DNA from: Ichthyophis bannanicus
Taxonomy: Eukaryota; Chordata; Amphibia; Gymnophiona; Ichthyophiidae
Direction: 5' to 3'
NCBI GenBank assembly: GCA_033557465.1
Contig: CM066048.1
Coordinates: forward strand, 13,678,305-13,742,304
Length of the DNA stretch: 64,000 bases
The notes beneath the pieces were generated by a model that was given only the letters and a program-made list of their open reading frames with translations, searched no databases and had not been told where the DNA came from. Made by a program: the position numbers and the translations under genes. The first letter of the stretch is position 1; every line of letters starts with the position of its first letter. Below, one piece after another: positions 9,401 to 18,598 of the stretch.

Positions 9401-10906
9401 AGCTGCATGCTGCCCAAACTCCTATACTGCTCTGACTAGATTGAGAAAACAATGGAAAAATCTGGGATTGGCTAGCAAGTGGCCTGGGAGCATTGGAGGC
9501 AGACCAGGGGACTGTGATTGCATGAGCAGTGATGTTGACATTTTGGGGGCAGCCTGTTCTCCCCAAGAGCACTCTGATCCTCTGGTCCTAAAGCCTATAT
9601 CTGTGGGTCCTGGGGGGGGGGGGCGCCTGGAGGAGGAGGAGGAGGAGGGAAGAGTTCCCTTTCTCTCCCGAGTTAGTGCTTTTATTGCATTAGGCATTCT
9701 GCTTGAAGCAGGGCCTAGGTGCAGGGTCCTACTTGTTGGCTTCACCCCCCTTGGAGGGGGAGCAGGCTCTCTTAGCCACATGCAGGGAGAGTGAGGATGA
9801 GGCTTCCATGGGGTTCTTGGGGCTGTTGGAGGGTCCATCAGACCTCCATGAGGAACTTGAGGATGGGGAGCTCCCTGTAGGTGAGGATCCAAATGTGGTG
9901 CGGATTTGCCACGGGAATGAACTCCCTGCCTTCATTGTGCAGACCATGGCAGCCATGCGGATTGCAGAGGATTCACAGATGGAGGATCTGCTGCTGGAAA
10001 GCATTCATAAGCTGGCTCGGCCCTTTTCTGTTCACAGAGCGCTGAAGGAGATGATGATGCTGAGTGGAAAGTTCCTGATGCGGGGTTGTATGTTGGAAGA
10101 AGCATTTGTCAATCTTTATCCTGTTTTGCCAGAGGAGCAAGAGAGGTTGCGGCTTCCTTAGGTGGACGCATTAGTAGAAGCGGTCACTAGAAAGCTACCA
10201 TGCTGGTGGAAGGTGGTGCAGCTGTGATAGACTCGCAGGACCAGCAAATGGAGGACCTAATTAAGCAGGCTTTTGAGGTGTTTGCTTTGGCCTTGCAAGG
10301 GGCTATTTGTGGGTCCTACATAGCTCGGGCCTGTTTGAGTTAGTCCCAGAGGATTCTGGAGGCGTCTCTGGTGGTTGCTATGGCCTGTGAGGAGGCAGCT
10401 TGGCTGGAGTCTGGAATTGCGTTTTTTACCAACCTGCTTTATGATCTGCTTTAGGCCTTGGTTAACTCACTGGCTATGGTGGTGGCTGTTCAGCGGTTCT
10501 TGTGATTACAAAACTGGTTTGCGACTTCTTCTTGGGTGGAGATTAGTCTGATTCCATCTCAGAACATTTGTAATGCAGTAACTTGGTTTTCTCTGCATTC
10601 GTTCGCGCATTATTATAGGCTTGATGTGCAGGCCAGACAGGACACAAATTTTGGGACGTGGGTGCTGCAGGCCAGTGTCTTGGTATCCACCCAGTGGTAA
10701 TGCTGCTTTGTTATGTCCCACGTGTCTGGACTGGACTGGAGGGATGATTAGGCAGGTGAAATTAGACCTTTCCTGCTAATTTTCTTTCCTGGAGTCCTTC
10801 AATCGAGTCCAGAATCCACCTGGGACTTGGCTGTGAGTCTATTGCTGTCTCCTATCTGTTCTCCAAGAGTGTGTTGTTTGGAGCAGGGGAGTTCGGGGCA
10901 GCTGTT
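9400..10906 (+). mobile_element. DIRS-G: internally deleted, decayed DIRS retrotransposon (left part)
   Basis: Gag-like sequence at about 9640-10520 is followed at once by the last part of a tyrosine recombinase (10523-10701) and then by an ICR-like segment (10720-10820: 'tctggactggactggagggatgattagg...ggagtcc'). RT, RNase H and most of the recombinase are absent. A run of G at 9612-9623 and a GGA microsatellite lie in the gag part. The element stops at 10906, where L2 sequence begins. Its remaining 3' parts appear to be at 33998-34192 and 51881-52075. Confidence 0.7.
9640..10701 (+). pseudogene. DIRS-G gag fused by deletion to the recombinase C-terminus
   Basis: The open segment 9703-10161 keeps gag landmarks shared with the other DIRS copies here: the acidic ELEDGELP-like motif (EEGEI in DIRS-A, C, D, E), then RICHGNEL and a PFSVHRALKEM block equivalent to FPVHRVIKQM. 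Decayed gag continues to 'LQNW' (about 10520) and switches directly to recombinase sequence (SSWVEISLIP...NAVTWFSLHSFAHYYRLDV), ending at TAA 10699-10701. The junction removes about 3.5 kb relative to intact copies. Several stops and frame changes are present, so no protein is expected. Confidence 0.7.
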
Positions 10907-12098
10907 TTCTATTTATTTATTTATGTGTCTTTTATACTGCCCTATCGTGTAATCAGGATTGTTAACATTGTAAACAACATTAATGCATTATAACATGGTG
11001 AACAAATACAAGTAACACCTATGAAAGAGCTAAAGCACTGATACATACATGATTAGGTTATAATCATTTGGTATAACTTATTTACAAGGCAATAGAATCT
11101 AACTATATACATATTTAGCTAATTTCTTATTTTAGAGTTGATATTTTTACTTTTGTTTGAGATATTTTACAGTTTGGATGTATAGTGATTATTTGTGCAT
11201 TTCAATCATTTGTTACGTATAGATGAGGGGGAAAGATCTATCCATTTATGTCGGGGGGAGAGGGCTTTTGGTTTTTATGTTGGGTCTCAGTTTTTGTTTT
11301 CCTCATTAGTGCCATAATGTTCAATGAAGAGGAATGTTTTAAGTTCATTCCGGAAGGTAGACAAATCAGAGATAGATCTTAGCCTTTGTGGCAATGAATT
11401 CTATAAGGATGGGGAAATGTATTCAAAAGCCCTTTTACTGGTGTGTTGTTTCATTTTACGATAATTGGTTGGGATAACTAATGTGTTTATCATTCAACCT
11501 CTTCGTTGGCGTTTGTCTGGTGTTATCTTTATTAGGTATGTTAGGCTTGAAGGAGCTATGCTTCTGATAAGTTTAAATGTGGTCATAATTAGCTTATATT
11601 TTATTCTGCTGTTGATTGGTAACCAGTGAAGCGTATATAATATTGGTGTTATGTGTTCTGAGAAGTGTGTGGGTAATGCATGCAGGCATATGTTGGACCG
11701 TTTAGAGACTGTGTAGGGTTTGCTTAGGTAATGTAGGAGACTATTACAGTAATCTATGTGTGGGAATATCATGACCTGTAGTACTGTTCTAAATTCATTA
11801 CTTGAGAGGAGTGGTTTCAACTGCTGAATCATTCTGAGTTTGTTATATATGGCTCATGTAGTGAGTTTAATATGGGATTTGAAGCTGAGGGTTTTATCGA
11901 TTGTGACTCCCAGGTATTTTACCTCCTCTTTTATTTCAAGCATAGCTTCTTTAACATCAGTGGCAGTAGGTGGGGAGACGTTTTGATTTTTAGTTATGAA
12001 TAATACTTCTGTTTTTTTATAGTTTATGTTAAGGCAATAAGATTTCAACCATTGAGCTATTTCATTGAAGCATACTATTATGTGTTCAAGGATGGGTT
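10907..12098 (-). pseudogene. L2 LINE (copy a): RT C-terminus and 3' end
   Basis: Minus-strand L2. The 3' tail (atttatttatttatg...ctgccctatcgtg) begins at 10907. Coding fragments are 11832-11494 (HIDYCNSLLHYLSKP, LHWLPINSRIKYKL) and 12048-11854 (LNINYKKTEVLF, YLGVTIDKTLSF). These are the thumb and C-terminal blocks of the L2 reverse transcriptase. It is interrupted at 12098 by the 3' end of L2 copy b. A more upstream RT piece at 30045-30512 may be the other half. Confidence 0.8.
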
Positions 12099-13109
12099 TA
12101 GTTTTATTTGAAACATTTTTCTATACCGCCCCTTCCAGAGATCAGGGGCAGTTTACATTGTAACAAAACTTTTACATGGAGCATTATGAATGAGTTATAA
12201 CAATTAACTATTTACATTAAACTATATACATTTGTATTACATTCGGGAAGATGTTTCTTGCATGGGATAACTGCAACGTATATTCAACAGTTTACATCTT
12301 GACACTATTTGGGCTGACTTTGTTTACGGGGGGAGAGTGGGAGCAGGGAAAGGGGAGGAGTTGGTGGGTTAAGTGTTGGGGGTGGTGACTGGAGCTTGGG
12401 TGCTGTTGGGGTTATGATTGCTATAGTGTTTGATTGAAAAGGTATGTTTTTAACTCTTTTCGGAAAGTTTGGGGGTCTTTAATTGCTCTTAAGGTTTCTG
12501 GGAGGGAGTTCCATTGTGTGGGGGCTACATATGTGAAAGCCCTGTTGCTCGTAATTGCTTTGGTCTTACGGATTGAAAGTGGAACTGCGAGGGCATTCTG
12601 GTTGATTCTTCTTCTGGATCTGTTGTCCAATTGGAAGTGGATCACAGATGAAAGGTGAGAGGGAGCTATGTTATTAATTAGTTTGAAAGTGGTCATTATG
12701 ATTTTATATTTTACTCTACTGGCAATTAGGAGCCAATGGAGTTTGTATAGATTGGGTTTGATGTGGTCTGACAGTCATGCTTTGAATATAATTCTGGCTG
12801 TGACATTTTGTGCTATTTGTAATATATTTAGGTTTTGTTTGGTTAATCCATGTAATAGGCTGTTGCAGTAGTCAAAGTGTGGTGTGATGAGGGCCTGGAC
12901 TACTGTTCTGAAGTTATTCAGGTCAATAAGAGGTCTGAGTTGTTGGATGATCCTTAATTTGAAGAATATGGTTCTGGTTATTTGTTTTAAGTGGGGTACC
13001 ATGCTGAGTGTTTTGTCAAGGATGACACTTAGATATTTTACTTCCTGTTTTATTGGGAGTGAGGTGTTATGTAAACTGATTGATTGATTGTGGTGGGTGA
13101 AGTTTGGGT
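12099..13109 (-). pseudogene. L2 LINE (copy b), 3' part
   Basis: The 3' end at 12099-12180 (ctataccgccccttccag...) is followed on the minus strand by C-terminal RT coding: 12696-12421 (PTQWNSLPETLRAIKDPQTFRKELKTYLF) and 13002-12775 (PHFDYCNSLLHGL). DIRS-B interrupts it at 13110, and it continues at 19326. The pieces at 19326-19928, 20106-20470, 27143-27708 and 29221-30040 are consistent with one long L2 broken by later insertions. Confidence 0.8.
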
Positions 13110-13268
13110 TCTCCTAGGACAAGCAGGATGAGTCAGCCACACCTGGTGACGTCATCCGACGGCGCCGAGACGGAAGTCCTCTCTATAGCCCAGAAGGGCT
13201 TTTAGCCCCTCTGAGCATGAGTCCCAGTAGCCCAACCCCCGGACCGCCCCTAGCTGGTCAGTTTTTCA
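13110..13268 (+). repeat. DIRS-B left inverted terminal repeat
   Basis: Begins ttctcctaggacaagcag and runs to 'ccctagctggtcag'. It is the near-exact reverse complement of 19150-19290. It carries TGACGTCA at 13147-13154 and a 'ctctatag' TATA-like word, so it may hold the promoter. An ATG at 13217 lies inside the repeat. Confidence 0.9.
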
Positions 13269-13345
13269 ATCTTCCGCCTTGCTACAAGACGGATTCTACC
13301 TCTCTCAGATTGAAAAGTACTCCAATCAAGAATTACTCTACTACT

Positions 13346-15643
13346 ATGCCCAAACCGGGTTTTAAAAAATGCAAGACCTGCTCACGAAAGATGAGCAATA
13401 CGGACACTCACCTTTACTGCCTCCGTTGCCTAGGCAGAGACCATAAGGTTGAAGATTGCCCCCTCTGTGCTCGGATGTCTCCCAGAGCACTAAGATCGCG
13501 GGGGCATGCTCTCAAGGACTTCCTGGCCTCCTCCAGCGCGACGGGAACAATGCACAGCCAGAAAGAGGGCTCACATCGGAGCAGCGACGACAGAAGAAAA
13601 GGTACTGCGGTTCAGAAAAAAGCTGCTGGTAAATCCGCTAGCGCTGCGAGCACTAAAGCCTCGGGAAAGGACTCTGCAGCAGCCCGGGACGCGCACACTG
13701 TGGCCTCCATCCCCGGCAGTCTCTCCTTGCTGTCCCGGCAGGCTGAGGCTTCCTGCACACGTGGAGTCAACCCTGGAGGCAGCCATCTTGCCTCCTGCTT
13801 TCCTTCCACTTCTACTGCTCCCATTGGCCGGACGGCGTCACCTGATAGACACGCCTCCTCAAGATCGATTGGCTCAGCCGCCGACTCCGCCCACTTGATG
13901 CCGATTGGGCCTGAACGAATTGATGACTCCTCCTCTCCAGCCGCGATTGGCTCCCCTCGCAGCTCTCAGGGCCCAGCCTCCTGCTCTCCTCGGCACCGGC
14001 GCAGCAGTTCCCTGCACCAACGAAGCAAGCACCGGCACCGATCCCGATCTCGGGGCAGCCCTAGGCACAGACACCGATCCAGATCACGATGCCGACGCCA
14101 TTCCAGCCATCGGGGCCAACGCCGGCCTAACTCTCGGCGCCGACGCCGGTCCAGCTCTCGGCGCCGACACTCTCACAGGCGCAGCAGAGAGCAACGGAGA
14201 AGCTCGTCTAGCAGCCAGCATTATTATAGACACAATCGGGACCGGAGAAACAGCGGCAGTAGCAGATCCAACTCTGCAAGATACAGCTGCACTCCCTCCT
14301 CAGTGAGATTTGACTCTATCACCTCAAATCCTGTGCAGCGAAATCTATCCTTTGAAGGAGAAGAACCTGTGCCAGCATCTCAGCAGCAGGACCCCTCCTC
14401 CTCTGGTAGGCCTACTGAAGTACCCAATGATCTGCTCCAGCTGCTCACTGACTGCTTCAAACAGTGGTCAGCTAAGCAAATGGTACACTCCTCTGAAGAT
14501 ACTGCGGAGAAGCACCTGGAACCTTCTCCAGACCCAGAAAATTGCTGCTCGCTCCCAGATATCAGCGCAGGTTCAGGGAGTCAGGAAGCACAAGTGGAGG
14601 AGCACGCACAGGAACCCTCCACCACCGCAATACCGGAGGCACCTGTCACCAATCCGGAAGACTTAACCTATTTCAAATTCATACAAAAGGTCTCTTCAGC
14701 CCTGGGGATTACCACAGTCCTCCCAGCAGACCTCCGACCAGAGACACAAGCAGCATTGAAATTCCTGGAGGCACCCAAGAGCACGGCACTCCTCTTAGTC
14801 CATCCTTTGCTGAGTGAAAACATGCTAAAATTATGGCAGAACCCGGCCACGGGACCTGCCGCTCCCCGGAAATTGGACCTTAAGTACCAAGTCCAGCCAA
14901 CAGTGGGATTTGATAAAACCCAATTACCACATGCCTCCATTGTTGTGGAATCCGCCCTCAAGCGCGTGAAAAATGCTCGTACGAACACCAATAGTCCCCC
15001 TGCCCGGGACCTCAAGCTCCTTGACGACATGGGCAAGAGAACTTTCCAAGGGGCTATGCTCTCTTCCAGAGTAGCCGCGCACCAACTTCAGCAGGCCCTC
15101 TATCAAGACGTGCTCATGAATAAAATCAAGAGCACACTTAGCCCGGAAGCGCTGGCCATCATCTCTGCTCCCTTAACTGACCTTCAGGAATGCACGAAAC
15201 ATCAGGTCAGAGGTGCCTTCGATGCCTTCGAGACAGCAGCCCGCACCGCCGGCTCAGCAATAGCAGCCCGGCGTATGGCCTGGCTAAGGGCCTCCGGCCT
15301 CAGAGAAGACACACACGACCGTCTGGCGGATGCGCCATGCACGGGGGACTCCCTCTTCGGGGAGAAGGTAAAAGACACGGTCAATGACATGAAAGACCGA
15401 TGCAACACGCTGCAGACCCTGGCAGAGGAAGGACTTGACCTAAAACCTTCCTCCTCAAAGAGGTCTTACAGCCACCAGAAATTCCCGAAACATAATTCCT
15501 ACAGCTCCTACCGCAAGTGGCAAGCCCCCCGCTACAAACGCCAGTTCAACAGTAACTCTTATCGCTCTAAACCACGCCAAAGAGACAGAAAACCTCAGAA
15601 AACCACACCGTCCAACGCAGGGAAAACCAACCCCTCCTTTTGA
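13346..15643 (+). CDS. DIRS-B gag-like protein with zinc cluster and RS domain
   Basis: I prefer the ATG at 13346 (MPKPGFKKCK, 765 codons) over the in-frame ATG at 13217 because the latter lies in the ITR, and the other DIRS gags also begin a few residues before their Cys cluster. N-terminus: a C-x2-C ... C-x2-C-x4-H-x4-C-x2-C zinc-binding-like cluster. Middle: a long Arg/Ser-rich segment coded at about 13990-14280, rich in RS, RH and SR dipeptides, resembling the RS domains of splicing factors. C-terminus: a conserved gag core (FDAFETAARTAGSAIAARR, SLFGEKVKD) and a basic tail. The frame is fully open and ends at TGA 15641-15643. It likely packages the element RNA, by analogy with DIRS gag. 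Confidence 0.85.
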   Translation: MPKPGFKKCKTCSRKMSNTDTHLYCLRCLGRDHKVEDCPLCARMSPRALRSRGHALKDFLASSSATGTMHSQKEGSHRSSDDRRKGTAVQKKAAGKSASAASTKASGKDSAAARDAHTVASIPGSLSLLSRQAEASCTRGVNPGGSHLASCFPSTSTAPIGRTASPDRHASSRSIGSAADSAHLMPIGPERIDDSSSPAAIGSPRSSQGPASCSPRHRRSSSLHQRSKHRHRSRSRGSPRHRHRSRSRCRRHSSHRGQRRPNSRRRRRSSSRRRHSHRRSREQRRSSSSSQHYYRHNRDRRNSGSSRSNSARYSCTPSSVRFDSITSNPVQRNLSFEGEEPVPASQQQDPSSSGRPTEVPNDLLQLLTDCFKQWSAKQMVHSSEDTAEKHLEPSPDPENCCSLPDISAGSGSQEAQVEEHAQEPSTTAIPEAPVTNPEDLTYFKFIQKVSSALGITTVLPADLRPETQAALKFLEAPKSTALLLVHPLLSENMLKLWQNPATGPAAPRKLDLKYQVQPTVGFDKTQLPHASIVVESALKRVKNARTNTNSPPARDLKLLDDMGKRTFQGAMLSSRVAAHQLQQALYQDVLMNKIKSTLSPEALAIISAPLTDLQECTKHQVRGAFDAFETAARTAGSAIAARRMAWLRASGLREDTHDRLADAPCTGDSLFGEKVKDTVNDMKDRCNTLQTLAEEGLDLKPSSSKRSYSHQKFPKHNSYSSYRKWQAPRYKRQFNSNSYRSKPRQRDRKPQKTTPSNAGKTNPSF

Positions 15644-17540
15644 CGGGAACGCAACAGTCAGCCTTCCCACTGGGGGACGTCTGACTGCCTTCATACATGT
15701 TTGGAGAACCATCACTACGGACAAGTGGGTCTTGCGGATCATCGAAGAAGGATACAGATTGCGATTTACTTGTTCCCCGAAGCAACACAAAATCCCTTGC
15801 AGCACAATCCCAACATCCTCGCTCCTTGCTCTTCAGGCAGAGGTACACAGCTTACTGTCAGCGCAAGCCATAGAGCCGGTACCCACCTCCGAACTGTGCT
15901 CAGGCTTCTACTCCAGAGTTTTTCTCATTCTCAAGAAGTCGGGCGGTGTCCGCCCTATTCTCGATCTCAGAAAATTAAACAAATTCCTACTGAAAGAGAA
16001 GTTCAGAATGTACTCCCTGGGCTCCATCCTCCCGCTCCTTCAACCAGGAGAGTGGTTGGCATCTCTGGATCTTCACGATGCCTACACGCACATCCTGATA
16101 CACCCATCTCACCGAAAATACCTCCGTTTTCAAGTGAACAACGAGCACTATCAGTACAGGGTTCTTCCATTTGGCCTGTCTCCGGCCCCTCGGGTCTTCA
16201 CAAAATGCGTGGCGGTGGCAGCTGCACACCTTCGACGACAGGACATCTGCGTATTCCCCTACCTAGACGACTGGCTGATAACCGGCACGTCTTTCCAGGA
16301 AACGCAATCTGCGATCACCAGCACAACCAACCTGCTGACCTCTCTAGGATTCCGAGTAAATCTGCAGAAATCTCACCTGGTGCCAACGCAGCGCCTGGAA
16401 TTCATCGGCGCGGAGATAAACACCAGATCAGCAAAGGCGTTCCTTCCCCAACTACGGAGAAAGACTATCGCCAAACTGGCCACTACACTCATTTTGAGCC
16501 ATCAAACATCGGCTCGGAACGCGCTCCGATTACTGGGGCACATGGCCGCTACGACTCAAGTCCTACCACTCGCAAGACTACACATGCGGCGCCTGCAATG
16601 GCACCTGCGCAGCCATTGGAATCAACACACGCAGCCACTCTCATCTCTAGTCCCTATGGACATAGCAACGGCACGCTGCCTAAAATGGTGGACACGCCAC
16701 GAGAATCTGGCGGCGGGACGCCCACTACAACAGCAACCACACCAGCTGACCATCACATCGGATGCCTCCCTGATCGGGTGGGGAGCGCATTGCCTACAAC
16801 TGCGCGTGCAAGGTACCTGGACCCAGGAAGAGCGCAGCTTACACATCAACCTCCTGGAACTCAGAGCGCTCCACAATGCTCTCAGGGCCTTCCAAGGGCT
16901 GATACGGGGGAAAACCGTCCTACTCCAGACGGACAACCAGGTAGCTATGTTCTACGTCAACAAGCAGGGAGGGACCGGCTCCCGGTGCCTCTGCAAGGAA
17001 GCCATCCAACTCTGGACCTTCGCGCTTTCAAGAGACTGCATTCCTCGTGCCGCCTATCTCCCAGGGGCGCAGAACGAGTTGGCAGACAGGCTCAGTCGCC
17101 AGATGGATCCGCACGAATGGTCCCTCAACCCCCAGGTAACCTCCACACTATTCCGGAGATGGGGACAACCACAGATCGACCTCTTTGCCACGGAGGACAA
17201 CGCGAAGTGTCCCCTCTTCTGTTCGAAGCGCCCCTCCAGACACAGCTTCGCAGGGGATGCATTCGACGTATCTTGGGGGGAGTGGTCTCTGATATATGCC
17301 TTCCCACCCCCCCCACTCATTTCATTGACCATCCAGCGCCTCATCACGGACAAAGCGACGGCCATTCTAATCGTGCCACATTGGCCTCGCCAGATGTGGT
17401 TCCCGTACCTACGCCGCCTCGCACTGGAACCCCCCCCGAGGCTCCCGTTGAGACCAGACCTTGTCTCATCACAGAACGGGAAGAGCCTCCACCCCAACCT
17501 CAAGACCCTAGCTCTTTCTGCATGGAAACTGAAAGGGTAA
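15444..17540 (+). CDS. DIRS-B reverse transcriptase / RNase H / methyltransferase-like polyprotein
   Basis: Open from 15444, overlapping the gag end by about 200 nt in the +1 frame relative to gag. I see no early ATG before the RT core, so ribosomal frameshifting or internal initiation may be used. RT: VRPILDLRKLN, SLDLHDAYTHI, YRVLPFGLSPAPRVFTK, and the catalytic FPYLDDWL (YLDD at 16260-16271). RNase H: acidic residues in ITSDASLIGWG, NLLELRAL, LLQTDNQVA and NELADRLSR. C-terminal domain: QPQIDLFATEDN and YAFPPPPLI, the region where DIRS elements carry a Dam-like methyltransferase domain; its activity is not evident. It replicates the element by copying RNA into DNA. Confidence 0.9.
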   Translation, partial: NLPPQRGLTATRNSRNIIPTAPTASGKPPATNASSTVTLIALNHAKETENLRKPHRPTQGKPTPPFDGNATVSLPTGGRLTAFIHVWRTITTDKWVLRIIEEGYRLRFTCSPKQHKIPCSTIPTSSLLALQAEVHSLLSAQAIEPVPTSELCSGFYSRVFLILKKSGGVRPILDLRKLNKFLLKEKFRMYSLGSILPLLQPGEWLASLDLHDAYTHILIHPSHRKYLRFQVNNEHYQYRVLPFGLSPAPRVFTKCVAVAAAHLRRQDICVFPYLDDWLITGTSFQETQSAITSTTNLLTSLGFRVNLQKSHLVPTQRLEFIGAEINTRSAKAFLPQLRRKTIAKLATTLILSHQTSARNALRLLGHMAATTQVLPLARLHMRRLQWHLRSHWNQHTQPLSSLVPMDIATARCLKWWTRHENLAAGRPLQQQPHQLTITSDASLIGWGAHCLQLRVQGTWTQEERSLHINLLELRALHNALRAFQGLIRGKTVLLQTDNQVAMFYVNKQGGTGSRCLCKEAIQLWTFALSRDCIPRAAYLPGAQNELADRLSRQMDPHEWSLNPQVTSTLFRRWGQPQIDLFATEDNAKCPLFCSKRPSRHSFAGDAFDVSWGEWSLIYAFPPPPLISLTIQRLITDKATAILIVPHWPRQMWFPYLRRLALEPPPRLPLRPDLVSSQNGKSLHPNLKTLALSAWKLKG

Positions 17541-18598
17541 CTCTGGCGCAATTCAACCTCACCAATGAGGTCCAGCAGGTGGTCCTCCAGGCAAGGCGCC
17601 CGGCGACCAGAAAATCCTATGGCTTAAAATGGAAACGCTTCACTCTCTGGTGCGCACGACACCAACTCAACGCCTTCTCGTGCCCAGTGGCCAAGGTCCT
17701 CCAATATCTCAATTCCCTGTTCCACAGTGGCCTGAAAGTCGCCTCTATCCGAGTGCACCTGGCGGCAATCGCTGCCTTCCACAACCAGACTGAGGGTGGC
17801 TCCATCGCCAAGCAGCCACTGGTAGCTCGCTTCATGAAAGGCTTGGCAAACCTGCGGCCCCCGGTACAAGAGCCCATGCCTCAATGGGATTTGGGCGTCG
17901 TTCTACATCAGTTAACACTGCCACCCTTTGAACCCCTTGAAGCGGTGGAACTTAAATACGCCTTATGGAAGGCCTTGTTTCTAATAGCAATCACCTCAGC
18001 CAGGAGGATCAGTGAACTGCAGGCCCTGGTGTCACAACCACCCTATACACTCGTCACCCAGGACAGAGCAATCCTTCGGACCCACCCACGGTTCATGCCT
18101 AAAGTGCCTTCCGCCTTCCACATCAACCAGGCAGTTGAGCTTCCCTGCTTTCATCCAGAACCTCACTCCTCTGCGGAAGAACAGCGCCTGCACACCCTTG
18201 ACTGTGTCAGGGCCCTACGCACCTACCTACAACGGACTGCTTCCCTACGGAAGGCGACCCAGCTTTTCGTATCCTATGACCCCAACAAGCCGGGCCAGCC
18301 TGTCAGCAAACGAACTCTCTCAGGATGGATTAAGTCCTGCATTGCCTACTGCCTGCAGCTCGCAGGCTCGCAAGACTTGCCAAGGATACATGCCCACCAG
18401 CTCAGGGCATTGGCAACGACCATTGCCAACCTCCGCGCCATACCTGCGCAAGACATCTGCAAGGCCGCAACTTGGGCCTCACCACACACTTTCCAAAAGC
18501 ATTACTGCCTTGACAAGATATCAGGATGCGATGCTTCATTTGGCCAAGCGGTCCTGTCTGCCGCCGAACCTATCCGGACGGGACAGTCGGACTCCTGA
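15644..18598 (+). CDS. DIRS-B tyrosine recombinase ORF, overlapping the whole RT ORF
   Basis: Open for 985 codons directly after the gag TGA and in the same frame as gag, ending at TGA 18596-18598. The first ~630 codons overlap the RT/RNase H ORF in another frame; the recombinase itself lies at about 17550-18598. Catalytic tetrad candidates are Arg in TSARRISELQAL, His and Arg in HQLRALA, and Tyr in HTFQKHYCLD. The enzyme should integrate the circular DNA copy. No ATG is evident near the gag stop, so expression could need readthrough, frameshifting or an internal start. The long overlap resembles DIRS1 of Dictyostelium. Confidence 0.85.
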   Translation, partial: RERNSQPSHWGTSDCLHTCLENHHYGQVGLADHRRRIQIAIYLFPEATQNPLQHNPNILAPCSSGRGTQLTVSASHRAGTHLRTVLRLLLQSFSHSQEVGRCPPYSRSQKIKQIPTEREVQNVLPGLHPPAPSTRRVVGISGSSRCLHAHPDTPISPKIPPFSSEQRALSVQGSSIWPVSGPSGLHKMRGGGSCTPSTTGHLRIPLPRRLADNRHVFPGNAICDHQHNQPADLSRIPSKSAEISPGANAAPGIHRRGDKHQISKGVPSPTTEKDYRQTGHYTHFEPSNIGSERAPITGAHGRYDSSPTTRKTTHAAPAMAPAQPLESTHAATLISSPYGHSNGTLPKMVDTPRESGGGTPTTTATTPADHHIGCLPDRVGSALPTTARARYLDPGRAQLTHQPPGTQSAPQCSQGLPRADTGENRPTPDGQPGSYVLRQQAGRDRLPVPLQGSHPTLDLRAFKRLHSSCRLSPRGAERVGRQAQSPDGSARMVPQPPGNLHTIPEMGTTTDRPLCHGGQREVSPLLFEAPLQTQLRRGCIRRILGGVVSDICLPTPPTHFIDHPAPHHGQSDGHSNRATLASPDVVPVPTPPRTGTPPEAPVETRPCLITEREEPPPQPQDPSSFCMETERVTLAQFNLTNEVQQVVLQARRPATRKSYGLKWKRFTLWCARHQLNAFSCPVAKVLQYLNSLFHSGLKVASIRVHLAAIAAFHNQTEGGSIAKQPLVARFMKGLANLRPPVQEPMPQWDLGVVLHQLTLPPFEPLEAVELKYALWKALFLIAITSARRISELQALVSQPPYTLVTQDRAILRTHPRFMPKVPSAFHINQAVELPCFHPEPHSSAEEQRLHTLDCVRALRTYLQRTASLRKATQLFVSYDPNKPGQPVSKRTLSGWIKSCIAYCLQLAGSQDLPRIHAHQLRALATTIANLRAIPAQDICKAATWASPHTFQKHYCLDKISGCDASFGQAVLSAAEPIRTGQSDS

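Noticed and set aside
9441..9794. 117-codon frame with a poly-Gly and poly-Glu run
   Set aside because: Runs come from a G homopolymer and GGA microsatellite; the supported gag frame is different.
13905..14306. 133-codon frame rich in Ala/Thr/Asp overlapping the gag RS region
   Set aside because: Alternate frame of a repetitive Arg/Ser codon region; low complexity explains the lack of stops.
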